Positions 29,098 to 39,282 of a stretch of 47,356 bases of DNA are shown here, one piece after another. The DNA is from an uncultured Bacteroidales bacterium (lineage in GTDB: Bacteria; Bacteroidota; Bacteroidia; Bacteroidales; CAIXZF01): NCBI GenBank assembly GCA_903923925.1, contig CAIXZF010000002.1, positions 1-47,356 on the forward strand, in the 5' to 3' direction. The notes under the pieces were generated by a model. The model had not been told where the DNA came from, did not search any database, and worked only from the letters and a program-made list of their open reading frames with translations. Position numbers and translations under genes: made by a program. How positions within the stretch are numbered: the first letter of the stretch is position 1; each line of letters opens with the position of its first letter.

Positions 29098-29389
29098 AAA
29101 TTGCATCTTTCATTATTAAATTCCTGAAAGCAGGTTTTATAGCTTGCTCATGACAGATGTCAACTTTCCTGGAAAATTTTTCCATCAGCAACTCTTGCAA
29201 CTGCATTCTTTTATCGAAAATGTTTTCTGTTTTTGAATCCATTTCGATGAGAATATCAAGATCGCTATTGTCAGTTTGTTCGTTTCTGGCAAATGAACCG
29301 AAAAGTCCAATTTTTCTAATTCCGTATAAATCATGAAAAATCTCTTTATTCTCCTGAAGATAGGCTATTATTTCTTCTCTTCTGATCAT
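29090..29389 (-). CDS. mntA: MntA-like minimal nucleotidyltransferase antitoxin
   Basis: 99 residues with the nucleotidyltransferase signature GSFARNEQTDNSDLDILIE (GSx10DxD) near residues 31-49, the usual size of MNT-domain antitoxins that AMPylate HepT. It overlaps hepT by 8 bases. A possible -7 box (TATTTTTG on the minus strand, 29409-29416) lies about 20 bases upstream of its ATG. Confidence 0.88.
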   Translation of the reverse strand: MIRREEIIAYLQENKEIFHDLYGIRKIGLFGSFARNEQTDNSDLDILIEMDSKTENIFDKRMQLQELLMEKFSRKVDICHEQAIKPAFRNLIMKDAIYA

Positions 29390-29408
29390 CTTTAGTCAAT
29401 ATTAATTT

Positions 29409-29416
29409 CAAAAATA
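29409..29416 (-). promoter_or_regulatory. Putative -7 box for mntA-hepT
   Basis: On the minus strand TATTTTTG matches TAnnTTTG 20 bases before the mntA ATG. No convincing TTG at the -33 position was found. Confidence 0.4.
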
Positions 29417-29496
29417 CTAAATAGAAGGACTAATCTTGAAATATCAGTTAATAAATTTAATGCTCCTTATCATACATGAATGTTTGAAGTGTCCGG

Positions 29497-29547
29497 AAAT
29501 AATTTTGCTTTTCCGGCGCAGCCAGGTCAAAGCGAGCGTTTTTTCAG
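29497..29547 (+). repeat. Dispersed repeat, copy R3 (right half only)
   Basis: Only the right 50 bases remain, from the AAATnATTTTGCTTTT segment to the GCGAGCGTTTTTTCA end, nearly identical to R2 and R6 there. The surrounding 29390-29675 has no recognisable gene; short open frames there cross the repeat and are not credible. Confidence 0.8.
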
Positions 29548-29675
29548 TTAATCTCTTTAATACCTTGCCACGTCCAATAATCTTGGTAACTGGTGAACCA
29601 TATATAAAGGTAATGAAATCATGCAGATAGAAATTTATCCGGCAGTAAATAATCCATTTAGTAGTGCAAATACTT

Positions 29676-29993
29676 TTATATTTCTTTAAAAATAATTCCA
29701 AAATCAAAGCGTTCCGATATCTTGCTCGATTTAACCTGGTCAAGTAAGGCCTTCACAGAAAATACCTGGGAATGACTAAGGTAAAACATCAGGCTATACA
29801 ATGCAGCATATCTTGCAGTACCCTTTTCGCGGAAAGGATGACGTAAAATCTTAACCCCGGTTTCAGGTACAGCTAAACTTTCATCAATATATAGTTCACC
29901 ATGATCCTTGTTCGATAGAGTTGTCATTGAAAAATCGAGACCATCAGCAGAAGTAATAATCATCATATCAGGATTGGGAGAACCAGTATACAA
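29676..29993 (-). CDS. Hypothetical protein or gene fragment
   Basis: About 105 residues (from a TTG), and the frame stays open upstream to about 30085 on the minus strand without an ATG. The sequence (LYTGSPNPDMMIITSADGLD, then GVKILRHPFREKGTARYAALY) looks like real protein, but no family was recognised. The missing start suggests a truncated gene. It sits between repeat R3 and the M6 peptidase, on the opposite strand from the peptidase. Confidence 0.35.
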   Translation of the reverse strand: MYTGSPNPDMMIITSADGLDFSMTTLSNKDHGELYIDESLAVPETGVKILRHPFREKGTARYAALYSLMFYLSHSQVFSVKALLDQVKSSKISERFDFGIIFKEI

Positions 29994-30101
29994 TATCGGT
30001 TCCGGGGAAGGACAAAGAATCTTAAAACTCAGGGCGGTTCCAAGGGTGTTAAACCGCTGTTCTCGCTTTTTATTTATCTTTGGCTACCCTATACGAAACG
30101 T

Positions 30102-33100
30102 ATGAAAAAATTAAGTCTCCTTTTATCGCTGATCATATTCATCGGCCTGATATTAAATTTCCAACAAACAAGAGCCGCCTATCTCAGGAATGTAGCTGTG
30201 ACAGTTACCCAGCCAAATGGCCTGGTAATACACTGCTATGCTTCGGGTGATGAATTCCACAACTGGCTGCACGATTCCAATAACTTCACAATAGTGAGAA
30301 ATCCTCATACGGGTTGGCTGGAATACGCTATTGCAGTAAATGGGGAAATTGAACCTTCTGGTTATATTGTCGGCCAGACTGATCCCATGTCTGCAGGTCT
30401 GACATCCGGGGTGAATATTTCTGCTGAACGATGGAAACAACTCAGGGCAGATCGTCAGAAAACCATGAAACGACCGGACCTCAGGAAAATCATTCATGGA
30501 AATACGGACCTTGTGAGTACAATTAACAACCTCATTGTTTACATTCGTTTCAGCGATCAAACGGAATTCGATAAATCCAAACCCTTCTACGACAGTCTTT
30601 TTAACGAACTACCTCCCGGAGGAAATTCTATGCACAATTATTTCATGGAATCTTCCTACCAGAGCCTTGATATCAACTCTCACATGTTTCCATTACCTGC
30701 AGGTACCGTTATTTTGTCTTACCAGGATACACTTCCCCGCGGTTACTATATGCCTTACGACAGTGTTACTAACCCGGGAGGATACACAAACAATTCAGGA
30801 TTGAGGGAGCATACTTTACTCAAAAGTGCCATTGCTTCCATTGCTTCGCAGGTTCCACCCAACCTCAATCTGGACTACAACAATGACGGCTATGTCGACA
30901 ATGTCTGTTTTATCATTCGGGGAGGGTCAACAGCATGGGCAACACTTCTATGGCCACACATGTGGGGTTTGTATAGTTATAATGTCTTTCTGAACAATAA
31001 GCAAATCTTAACCTATAACTTCCAGATCGATGATTTCCTGGCTGGCTCTGGTAATGGAGTCCTATGCCATGAGATGAGCCATTCTCTTGGCTGCCCAGAC
31101 CTATATCATTATAATTATGACGGTAATTCAACCGTTGGCGGATGGGACATTATGGAAGCCGATGCGAATCCTCCACAACATTCTGGTGCCCAAATGAAAC
31201 TCAAATACCTTCATTTCATCGACAGCATACCGGAAATTACGCAAGCGGGTACCTATACCCTGCACCCAATTACCTCGTCAACAAATAACGCATACAAGCT
31301 CAAATCCCCAAATTCGAACCAGGAATATTTTGTCTTTGAGTACAGGAAGAAAGAAGGGCCTTTTGAAAACAGCCTTCCCGGCAGCGGACTGATCATCTAC
31401 CGTATTAATCCTTCTCTGAACGGTAATGCCGGAGGACCACCCGATGAAATCTATGCATACAGGCCCGGAGGAAGCCCCACAACAAACGGGAACATCTCGA
31501 ATGCCAACTTCAGCTACAATGTCGGAAGAACTGAATTCAACAATGCCAGCGATCCTTATGATTTCTTTGCTGACGGATCGTTAGGAGACCTGCTCATAGA
31601 TAATATTACATCTTCCGGACCTACAATCTCCTTCGATGTAGCAGAAGGTAACGTGGCAATGTTCAGTACCCTGTCACCAACCACTACCTGTACTTATGAA
31701 ACAGTTGAATTTAAGGATCTTTCAACCGGAAACCCAACTAGCTGGAACTGGATTTTTACTCCGAATAATGTTACCTTCGTGAATGGAACCTCCCAGAACA
31801 GTGCCAATCCCCAGGTTGAATTCCTGAGTGGCGGTGTCTATTCTGTTACACTCATCGCCACAAACTCCAGTGGCTCTTACAGCAAAACCAGGACAGATTA
31901 TATCCATATAGCCAGTGAAGTAACTGCACCTTTTCACGAAGGATTCAGTTCCGGGACTTTAGCAACCCAATACTGGAAAGTTGCTAACCCTGATAATTCG
32001 TTTACATGGACAGTAGGCCATGTTTTGGGGAAAACTCCTGCCGATAGTCTGTGCACCGTGATCGATTGCTATGACTATACTGCAACCGGCCAGCTCGACT
32101 CACTGGTTTCCAGGGGTATCCATATTCCTTCCCAGGGAACTTCAAAACTCAGTTTCAACATAGCCTACCGTGAATACACCCATGATTATAAAGATACACT
32201 GCGGATATTAATTTTAGATGAATGTGGTCATCATTTTCTTGGAAATCCATATACCAAATCGGACAGTATCCTTGCAACGGGCACACCCCTGGGAGGCTGG
32301 TTTGCTCCTTCTTCTTCAGCTGACTGGAGGACGGACAGCATTGATCTCAGCCCATACAATGGAATGACGGTCAACATTGTATTTCTTCTCATTAACGGAT
32401 ATGGCAATAACATCTATATCAACGATATAAACCTAACTACAACAGCTCCGGTTATAGCGGATTTTGAGGCCCAAAATGTTTCGGTCTGCGAGAGCAGCAC
32501 TGTGAATTTCTCAGATCAGTCGCACGGGGCTGTTACTTCCTGGCATTGGGAGTTTCCTGGTGGCATACCTGCCATGTCCAGCCTGCAGGATCCTATGGTT
32601 AACTATTCAAATCCGGGATCATTTAACGTAAAGCTTGTGGTTTCAGATGGAATACATACGGATACATTGCTCAGGCATCCGTATATCACGGTGCATTCGA
32701 TCCCGGGTACGGCGGTTATGCCAACAGGCCCGGCCCAAATATGCCAGGGGACGATTGCTTCCCTGTTCCAAACTTCAGACTTACCGGGCGTGACCGCTTA
32801 TGCCTGGTCCCTGACTCCCGGTGCTGCCGGATCACTGGCTGGCACAGGTCCCTTTGCGATAATTAACTGGATACCTGGTTTTTACGGCACCGCTTATGTG
32901 AGTGTCGCGGGTATAAATGCATGCGGAATCGGGATGTCATCACAGACTTCCACAACACTTGTTACAGCTTTACCTAATGTAAGCCTTCCTGGCATTAACC
33001 CTGCCTGCAGCAACTGGCCACCTTTTGCATTGTCAGGCGGAACTCCTTCTGGTGGAACCTATACGGGAACAGGCATTAACAATAATCTTTTCTATGCAGG

Positions 33101-33470
33101 CATGGCCGGAGAAGGCGACCACCAGGTGACATATATTGTTGCAGATTCCAACGGATGTTTTAATTCTGCCTCACAGAATATCTATGTTTCATTGTGCTTT
33201 GGTATCGGTGACGAAGAAAGCCCGGAAATACGAATATATCCTAATCCGGCCTGCGACGAACTTTTCGTGAAACAGGATGCTGGGTTGAAGGAGATTGACG
33301 ACCTTACAATTACTGATGTTACCGGGAAGATCCTTCTGAAAGAAACGAACACTAAACTATCAGATAATCTGACTATTATCAACACATCTTCTCTTACCAA
33401 CGGTTTGTATTTTTTAAAGATCAGTAATAAGAAAAATCATTATATCAAAAAAATTATCATTCAGAGATAG
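30102..33470 (+). CDS. Secreted M6-family metalloprotease with PKD domains and T9SS tail
   Basis: 1122 residues. Signal peptide about 1-25, a propeptide-like region, then an M6/immune-inhibitor-A-type catalytic domain with the zinc motif HEMSHSLGCPD (HExxHxxGxxD, first His about residue 323) and a GGWDIM Met-turn some 25 residues later. PKD domains follow (about 530-610, with SWNWIF, and 785-870, with WHWEFPGG), then a CUB/jelly-roll-like segment and a T9SS tail (about 1040-1122, IYPNPACDELFV). Likely an extracellular protease. A -7-like box (TATCTTTG, 30075-30082) lies about 20 bases before the ATG. Confidence 0.9.
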   Translation: MKKLSLLLSLIIFIGLILNFQQTRAAYLRNVAVTVTQPNGLVIHCYASGDEFHNWLHDSNNFTIVRNPHTGWLEYAIAVNGEIEPSGYIVGQTDPMSAGLTSGVNISAERWKQLRADRQKTMKRPDLRKIIHGNTDLVSTINNLIVYIRFSDQTEFDKSKPFYDSLFNELPPGGNSMHNYFMESSYQSLDINSHMFPLPAGTVILSYQDTLPRGYYMPYDSVTNPGGYTNNSGLREHTLLKSAIASIASQVPPNLNLDYNNDGYVDNVCFIIRGGSTAWATLLWPHMWGLYSYNVFLNNKQILTYNFQIDDFLAGSGNGVLCHEMSHSLGCPDLYHYNYDGNSTVGGWDIMEADANPPQHSGAQMKLKYLHFIDSIPEITQAGTYTLHPITSSTNNAYKLKSPNSNQEYFVFEYRKKEGPFENSLPGSGLIIYRINPSLNGNAGGPPDEIYAYRPGGSPTTNGNISNANFSYNVGRTEFNNASDPYDFFADGSLGDLLIDNITSSGPTISFDVAEGNVAMFSTLSPTTTCTYETVEFKDLSTGNPTSWNWIFTPNNVTFVNGTSQNSANPQVEFLSGGVYSVTLIATNSSGSYSKTRTDYIHIASEVTAPFHEGFSSGTLATQYWKVANPDNSFTWTVGHVLGKTPADSLCTVIDCYDYTATGQLDSLVSRGIHIPSQGTSKLSFNIAYREYTHDYKDTLRILILDECGHHFLGNPYTKSDSILATGTPLGGWFAPSSSADWRTDSIDLSPYNGMTVNIVFLLINGYGNNIYINDINLTTTAPVIADFEAQNVSVCESSTVNFSDQSHGAVTSWHWEFPGGIPAMSSLQDPMVNYSNPGSFNVKLVVSDGIHTDTLLRHPYITVHSIPGTAVMPTGPAQICQGTIASLFQTSDLPGVTAYAWSLTPGAAGSLAGTGPFAIINWIPGFYGTAYVSVAGINACGIGMSSQTSTTLVTALPNVSLPGINPACSNWPPFALSGGTPSGGTYTGTGINNNLFYAGMAGEGDHQVTYIVADSNGCFNSASQNIYVSLCFGIGDEESPEIRIYPNPACDELFVKQDAGLKEIDDLTITDVTGKILLKETNTKLSDNLTIINTSSLTNGLYFLKISNKKNHYIKKIIIQR

Positions 33471-33542
33471 CTGATATTGCTTTGCAAGTGGAGTTTATGA
33501 ATACGTATTGTGCCTAATCATAAACTTCCTTTCTATGGCCCA

Positions 33543-33670
33543 GTGGACAAAACGGAACATCTGATCACCCGTTGCCGGTTTTGATTGACCTCCTTACTTT
33601 ATTGACAATCTGTAATTTTAAATGAACTGGCTGTTCCGGCAGAACCTGGGCAAAGCCAGTGTTTTTTCCA
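33543..33670 (+). repeat. Dispersed repeat, copy R4
   Basis: Full copy between convergent genes. It shares with R5 the variant centre AACTGGCTGTTCCGGC, so R4 and R5 form a subfamily. Ends 15 bases before the stop codon of the minus-strand gene at 33685. Confidence 0.88.
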
Positions 33671-33684
33671 ATGGAAGAGGATGA

Positions 33685-36636
33685 TTATAATTTGAGTGAG
33701 ACCATGAACTGATCGTTTGGATTCGTGGGGCCATATGCTCTGGAATAGCCAAAAGAAAGGGTTGACTTCAAGAGACTGAATAGAACGAGCTCAAAATCGA
33801 GCTGGATACCGGATGAAAAGAAATTCTGCTGAGGACGGTCATTCTCTATATTCGTAAAAAGTCCCATTCCAAACAATGTAGCTTTTGCGTAGGTAGAATA
33901 AAAGCCCAGGAACCCGAGTTTACGAAACCTGATAGGGCTGAAATCAATTTCAGTGGACAATTTGCCATAGTTTAAGGCTGATATTCCGTTGATTTCAACT
34001 CCGGGGAAACTCGACATTTCACGCTGCTGTTGTACCGGCCGATAATCAATATAATTGTTCCCAAAACCACCAAAATAAAAGTAGGAGTTGCTTTTGTCTG
34101 AATCTCCGAAACTTTGTCCTGCGGAGCCTCGAAACCACAAAGAAGTGTTCCGTGCCGGAAGTAAGAACCCAGCATCAAAATTATTGATCAGCTGTGGGTA
34201 GAAAATATTCCCGGCAAAGCTGCTATAGGCATAAACATTCCAATTATATCCCTGCTCCGGTTCAATAGCTCCCAGTGAACTTTTCAGGTAACTCTTGTGA
34301 AAGTTAATAGTTCCGACAAGGAGTTCAGTGTAAGCGGAGGCAATATTCTGATAATATGGCAGGGTTTCAAGGTCGCCATAGGCCGTAAGTTTAACAGAAA
34401 GATCTGTCTTGCCGGGAGTAAGACGCTTAATGAGTTTGTAGTATTTTCCGGAAATTGAGTATCCGGCTCTGCTGAATTTCGTAGGGCCAAAAAGATCATA
34501 AAAATCTGCATAATTGTAATTTGCAGAGAATGACCAGTTCCAGAAAGTATAGTCAGCCGAAAGGTGAAGCTTTTCTTTTTTGGGAAGCACCTGAAATGGC
34601 GAATATGACAATTTTAGTGTAAAGGAATTCAGTCCCATGGGATCCATGAAATTCAGCCGGTATCCGCCGGCGATGTAACTTTTATAGCCCTGTACGATAG
34701 GGTAGGCGCTGGCAAGTTTCAGTTCTTTGGTTGGAATATACCTTTTTTCAGTAACACCAATTGAGTCGAGGTTTATAGAGGAAGGTGGCTTAAGCATCCA
34801 GTTTTCAACCTGCGGGAATTTCTGATAGATCTTTTGGCCCAGGTACTCAATAGCATTGACATTTGGCAATGTATCGATCTTCATCATTCCAGGCATCATC
34901 CCATCGCCGGTATATTCAAGAACAAGCATTGAATCAGCAGAAACAGGCAAGGGTCTGAAAAATCCGCTGGTGGCATTTGTTAGAATCTCCGGCTGGCGGG
35001 TTTCAAGTGAAATCCTGAAAACATTCGATACACCTGTTATGTAGGAAGTGCCGTAAAGGTATTTTCCATCAGGTGAAAAGACAAAATTTGCTGCCGGATT
35101 ATCCTTGAATTCATATATTTCCCGGAAGTCTGTATTTCCACCCAAAAGATCCGTAATCCTGAAAAGTATAATTTTTTGCCTGCCTTGTATATCGGACAAG
35201 GTAGCTGAGATCATGAGTCCGTCGGGTGAAATATCCAGGTCTGAAAGATCTTTGCCAAAAGGCAGTTTATATAAGTTCTGCCATTCAGTATAAGGTGGCA
35301 GAAACCGAATCAGGATGGAGTAGCCGCTTATGCTTTGAACCCCGTAAATTGCGCGGTCTTTTCTGTTGAAAACCAGGTTGCCGGTTCGCGTATATCTGAT
35401 AAGGTCGCGGGTTTTACCCGTTTTTATATCTATTGACTGCAATCCCCGCCATTCGTAATTATGGGTTGAGGCGAACAAAGTCTTTGTTGAATCGTCGTAG
35501 GCCAGATTTGTTACACTGTATAAGGAAGGACTGGGTACCGGACAAATTTTCTCCATTTTCCCGGTGAGAATATCTATACTTGAGATACTTGCCAGTTTGC
35601 CCGGATAGTTGACAGCGATATAAATCTTTCCAGCATCTTTGTCGTAAAAAGGACGGGAGGCGGAACCCAAAGGCTTGTCAACAATTTTCCGGTACCTGCT
35701 TTCAAGAGCTCCCTGCAGGATTGTCTTTATATTTGATTTCTGAAAGTCATGCTCCCAGGCAATCCATTTATCCCATTCCTTCTGGATGGGGATTCCATAA
35801 ACATGTTTAAACTGGTTGGCAAAATACCTCCTGCTGGTATCAGTGCGTGAATAGAAATCCTTGAGTTTTGTTAGTCCGTAATGATAAGCCAGATAACTCA
35901 CGAATCGTGTTCCATATAAGTAGGAGTTCACCCCAACCTGGAAGTCAATCGCTGTTCCCTCACTTTCCAGTCCGATCACATTGTAAAAAAAGCTGGTGTC
36001 GCGCACCATGGTACGGAATACCATTTCATCGTAACCACCCATCACCCGGCCAACTCCGCCGCTCATCCAGGTCTCCATGAAAACAGCGATTCCTTCATGA
36101 TACCAGCGCGGGGAGTACCAGCGCGGTGTTGTAAAATAGCTGTATACCATCGACAATGGATCTTTATTCTCGGACATAACTCTGCCCAAGAATATTTTTT
36201 TTAAAATCCGGTCGTTCCTTGAACTCATATCACACATCACCTGGTGAGTAAGCTCATGGCTCATCAGCCATTGCATGCGTTCGTTTGATGGCACAACTGA
36301 ATACGTATAATTAAATGGAGCAACTCCTATAGTAAGGAAGTTCCGGGGTATCACCAGGGTGCCTCCGTTACCAACATCAGTGAAATCGTTGAAGAGAATA
36401 TTGGTCTTCCCACTGGGTTTGTAATTCCAGAAATCTTTATGGAAGGCAATAGCGTTCTCAAACGAACGAACGGCATGAGGAACAAGGTAGTAGGTGTTAT
36501 TATCCAGAAAAACCAGTTTAACCTGCGGAGTCTCAAACTTCATAATCCGCGGTTTGTTCTGAGAAAACAAATTGTATGCGGAAATAAATACAACCAGGGT
36601 TGCCAGGAAGATGATCCGAAGTATAGATTTAATCAT
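33685..36636 (-). CDS. Peptidase-like, beta-propeller and outer-membrane barrel fusion protein
   Basis: 983 residues with signal peptide (about 1-25). An N-terminal gluzincin-like domain has SHELTHQ (HExxH, His127/His131) and a downstream Glu181 in YHEGIAVFMETW, as expected for a zinc peptidase of the MA clan. A TolB/WD40-like propeller follows (about 310-600; DISPDGLMISATLSD, FSPDGKYLYGT). The C-terminal third (about 640-983) is strand-rich with a terminal FMVSLKL, consistent with an outer membrane barrel. So the enzyme would be displayed at the outer membrane. Proteolysis is inferred from motifs only. Confidence 0.8.
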   Translation of the reverse strand: MIKSILRIIFLATLVVFISAYNLFSQNKPRIMKFETPQVKLVFLDNNTYYLVPHAVRSFENAIAFHKDFWNYKPSGKTNILFNDFTDVGNGGTLVIPRNFLTIGVAPFNYTYSVVPSNERMQWLMSHELTHQVMCDMSSRNDRILKKIFLGRVMSENKDPLSMVYSYFTTPRWYSPRWYHEGIAVFMETWMSGGVGRVMGGYDEMVFRTMVRDTSFFYNVIGLESEGTAIDFQVGVNSYLYGTRFVSYLAYHYGLTKLKDFYSRTDTSRRYFANQFKHVYGIPIQKEWDKWIAWEHDFQKSNIKTILQGALESRYRKIVDKPLGSASRPFYDKDAGKIYIAVNYPGKLASISSIDILTGKMEKICPVPSPSLYSVTNLAYDDSTKTLFASTHNYEWRGLQSIDIKTGKTRDLIRYTRTGNLVFNRKDRAIYGVQSISGYSILIRFLPPYTEWQNLYKLPFGKDLSDLDISPDGLMISATLSDIQGRQKIILFRITDLLGGNTDFREIYEFKDNPAANFVFSPDGKYLYGTSYITGVSNVFRISLETRQPEILTNATSGFFRPLPVSADSMLVLEYTGDGMMPGMMKIDTLPNVNAIEYLGQKIYQKFPQVENWMLKPPSSINLDSIGVTEKRYIPTKELKLASAYPIVQGYKSYIAGGYRLNFMDPMGLNSFTLKLSYSPFQVLPKKEKLHLSADYTFWNWSFSANYNYADFYDLFGPTKFSRAGYSISGKYYKLIKRLTPGKTDLSVKLTAYGDLETLPYYQNIASAYTELLVGTINFHKSYLKSSLGAIEPEQGYNWNVYAYSSFAGNIFYPQLINNFDAGFLLPARNTSLWFRGSAGQSFGDSDKSNSYFYFGGFGNNYIDYRPVQQQREMSSFPGVEINGISALNYGKLSTEIDFSPIRFRKLGFLGFYSTYAKATLFGMGLFTNIENDRPQQNFFSSGIQLDFELVLFSLLKSTLSFGYSRAYGPTNPNDQFMVSLKL

Positions 36637-36762
36637 AGAAACATTGTTTAACAGATTAGGATTTATAATTCCGGACCATGAAAAACTAAAAATTTCCTGC
36701 TGCTTTCAGGAAATCTTCGGCAATGTATGAATAATTACAATCCATCAGTGAACCCTGTTGGT

Positions 36763-37788
36763 TTAGCTTGGCGGAGGACATATGGGCTCACAAAGGTCCA
36801 TCAGCGCATTGCTCAGCATGGCCTGAAGAACATCGAACTGATTAATCGCATTTGCTTTGTTATTGATGATCGATGCGATATCAGGTCTGGAATTTTTATC
36901 ACCTGCATACTTGTGATTGCCCTGCCCAGAATGCCCGCTTTGAGATACAATAAATTCCCCATTGAGTGTTGCATCCAGGCCATTCAATCTGCTGATGATC
37001 TTCCGGGTATCAATGCCCGTAAACCCCCTCATTTCAGTTGTATCCTTTCTTACCATAACAGTCATTACGGATTTAAGTTCTACCTCTGCTAAAAGCGTTT
37101 TCAACCCCTCATTATCGTTGTAAAATTTCTTGTCCTTGAGATAGTTAAGCATGGGTTTGTCCTTGGTAAGCATGGCTGCAATCATGACATTGACCGTCAG
37201 CAGATCATAGGCGTCCTTCAAACCCTGATGAGGCTTGTCAGGCTGGCTGGCAAGGTAGGTTTCAATCGAACTCAGGTATTCAATCAATATCCCGTCGCGA
37301 TAGCGGATGCCGGTATTGGCGTTGTTGGCATTGGTGAAATATGCTGCCAGGGGGGCATTTTCGTTATTCCCAAAAGATTCCATTGCATGTATTAACGTGA
37401 TAAAATCAACCCGTACTGAATCTAAATAGGTTTCGTACATTGATAGGGCGTTGACCGCAGTATAACAGCTCTTATTAAACTCCTCTTCAGAAGCGGTCTT
37501 TTCTTTTACTTTTTTAATATCAAATATGGTTTTCAGTGATCTGTAATAGCTATAGGAGTAATACTTCAGATTATAGGCTAACCTGGCTGTGTCTGCTGCA
37601 AGTTCGTTGCGCAGGATGATATCCTTTTCTGTCATATTGGTTTTCCTGTACTTGTCAACTTTGCCGAAAGTTCCTGAGAGTAACGTTTGGGAAACTGAAC
37701 TGTCTGGAATCGACATCCCAATTAACAAACCAACTAAAAGAGCTCCGAAAGCGATGAAGATTGCCTGGATTAATGTGATTTTTTTCAT
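36763..37788 (-). CDS. Membrane-anchored protein of unknown function
   Basis: 341 residues with one N-terminal membrane helix (about 6-25, AFGALLVGLLIGMSI) and a long, mainly helical periplasmic part. No family was recognised. The C terminus is CEPICPPPS with two Cys. It lies on the same strand between the peptidase-barrel gene and the phosphodiesterase lipoprotein gene, with gaps of about 130 and 165 bases. Confidence 0.7.
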   Translation of the reverse strand: MKKITLIQAIFIAFGALLVGLLIGMSIPDSSVSQTLLSGTFGKVDKYRKTNMTEKDIILRNELAADTARLAYNLKYYSYSYYRSLKTIFDIKKVKEKTASEEEFNKSCYTAVNALSMYETYLDSVRVDFITLIHAMESFGNNENAPLAAYFTNANNANTGIRYRDGILIEYLSSIETYLASQPDKPHQGLKDAYDLLTVNVMIAAMLTKDKPMLNYLKDKKFYNDNEGLKTLLAEVELKSVMTVMVRKDTTEMRGFTGIDTRKIISRLNGLDATLNGEFIVSQSGHSGQGNHKYAGDKNSRPDIASIINNKANAINQFDVLQAMLSNALMDLCEPICPPPS

Positions 37789-37952
37789 TGTCTGTGTATT
37801 GATTTAATCTGGTACTGTAGTAAATACTGAAGAACCGGTAAAAAGTTGGTGGTTTTGAACCTGATAATTCAAAGAAAAAAAAATAGATTTTATTTGGAGT
37901 CGGAGTTAGTGGAGTTATGATTTATGAGTTTTTTGAGGTATATTATTAATAA

Positions 37953-39014
37953 TCAATATCTTGCGGGGAGAGGATAATTCCGCGCCGCAAGCATGGATAT
38001 CAGCATTCCCGGGTCATCGGTGATGATTCCGTCTACTCCCCAGTCGATAAGTTTTGATACCAGCTCAGCATCGAATACAGTGCCGCTATGTTCGGGCCAG
38101 GTCCAGACCACAACTTTCAGGCCCAGGCTATGGGCCTCATCAAGTGTTGCTTTGGTAAGTTCTACATCCTCCGGTTCCCAGCATTTCCCACCCAGATCTT
38201 TGATCATTTGAGGAATGGAATTCTGATGATCCTTAACAAGGATTCCTCCAGTCCATAAACCAGCTATTGCCGGATCCGGATTAAAAAAACTACATGGGCA
38301 ACCCGGTTCATTGTCCCACTCGGTTAGATATGCTGTCTTTATCGTGGGATTCAGTTTTTGAAGTTCATAAAGGCATCTCCAGTCGAACGACTGTATCTCA
38401 CACCTGTTTGCGATATTTTCTTCCTGAAGGATTTTATAAAGTGCAGCAGCAAACTCAGCGGGCGTATAAGTCCAGTCGGGATGTTCAGGATCTGTTTTGA
38501 ATTCGATCTGGAACCCTACGTTTCTATTGGTTTTGTTATTCACATATTGAATCACTTCCGTAAGGGTAGGCATTCTCACACCATCCATACCAACCTGGGC
38601 TGGAAACCACTTACTGTAAGCGCTGGAAGTATCGATACGACCTACATCGAATTGCCTGATTTCCTCTAATGTCATCGTATTCACCACTGTTCTCTCGGTA
38701 ATAAATTCTCCGTCCGGCCCTCTTACAATATCAGGATTGAGCCTTATGTCGTGCGATACAACAATTTGGCCATCTTTCGACATAACAATATCCATATCAA
38801 CCCAGTGAGTCCCGATTGCTAGTCCGGTGGCATAACCAGGAATCGAATTCTCCGGAGCATAACTCCTTGCTCCACGGTGTGCATAAACCTCTACCTTTTT
38901 AGGCAGTACTGTTTGACTGGTATCATCAGACTGTTTTTTACATCCCCAGGTAAACATGGTTAACAATATGAACATGGGAAACATGAATTTCAGAAGAGCT
39001 TTTGAATGTTTCAT
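37953..39014 (-). CDS. Glycerophosphodiester phosphodiesterase lipoprotein
   Basis: 353 residues with a lipoprotein signal (FTWGC, Cys25). The GDPD domain has HRGARSYAPENS (His46, Arg47, Glu), then DMDIVMSKDGQIVVSHD with the second catalytic His, and C-terminal VVVWTWPE and GVDGIITDDPG. This is the GlpQ/UgpQ fold that releases glycerol-3-phosphate from phosphodiesters, placed at the cell envelope. In the usual family motif the metal-binding pair is ExD; here it reads DMD. Confidence 0.9.
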   Translation of the reverse strand: MKHSKALLKFMFPMFILLTMFTWGCKKQSDDTSQTVLPKKVEVYAHRGARSYAPENSIPGYATGLAIGTHWVDMDIVMSKDGQIVVSHDIRLNPDIVRGPDGEFITERTVVNTMTLEEIRQFDVGRIDTSSAYSKWFPAQVGMDGVRMPTLTEVIQYVNNKTNRNVGFQIEFKTDPEHPDWTYTPAEFAAALYKILQEENIANRCEIQSFDWRCLYELQKLNPTIKTAYLTEWDNEPGCPCSFFNPDPAIAGLWTGGILVKDHQNSIPQMIKDLGGKCWEPEDVELTKATLDEAHSLGLKVVVWTWPEHSGTVFDAELVSKLIDWGVDGIITDDPGMLISMLAARNYPLPARY

Positions 39015-39134
39015 AGTGAATAGCTATTTATGGTTAGCAAGGAAAATCACTTTATTTAACAGAAAGATGCCTAAAGATAAAGAAAATCTGGTTACTAATG
39101 ACATAGAATTATGAATAATGAGTTATGAGTTATG

Positions 39135-39262
39135 TGGACAAATCGGAACATCTGATCACCCGTTGCCGGTTTTGATTGACCTCCTTACTTTATTGACAAT
39201 CTGTAAGTTTAAATGAACTGGCTGTTCCGGCGGAACCTGGTCAAAGCGAGCGTTTTTTTCCA
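39135..39262 (+). repeat. Dispersed repeat, copy R5
   Basis: Full copy, nearly identical to R4 over its whole length. Its right end is about 20 bases from the higA stop at 39283. Confidence 0.88.
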
Positions 39263-39282
39263 ATGAAGGAAAGATCAGGGCA

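Noticed and set aside
29444-29743. Open frames around repeat R3
   Set aside because: They read through the repeat and the overlapping hypothetical gene, and no consistent family appears in any frame.
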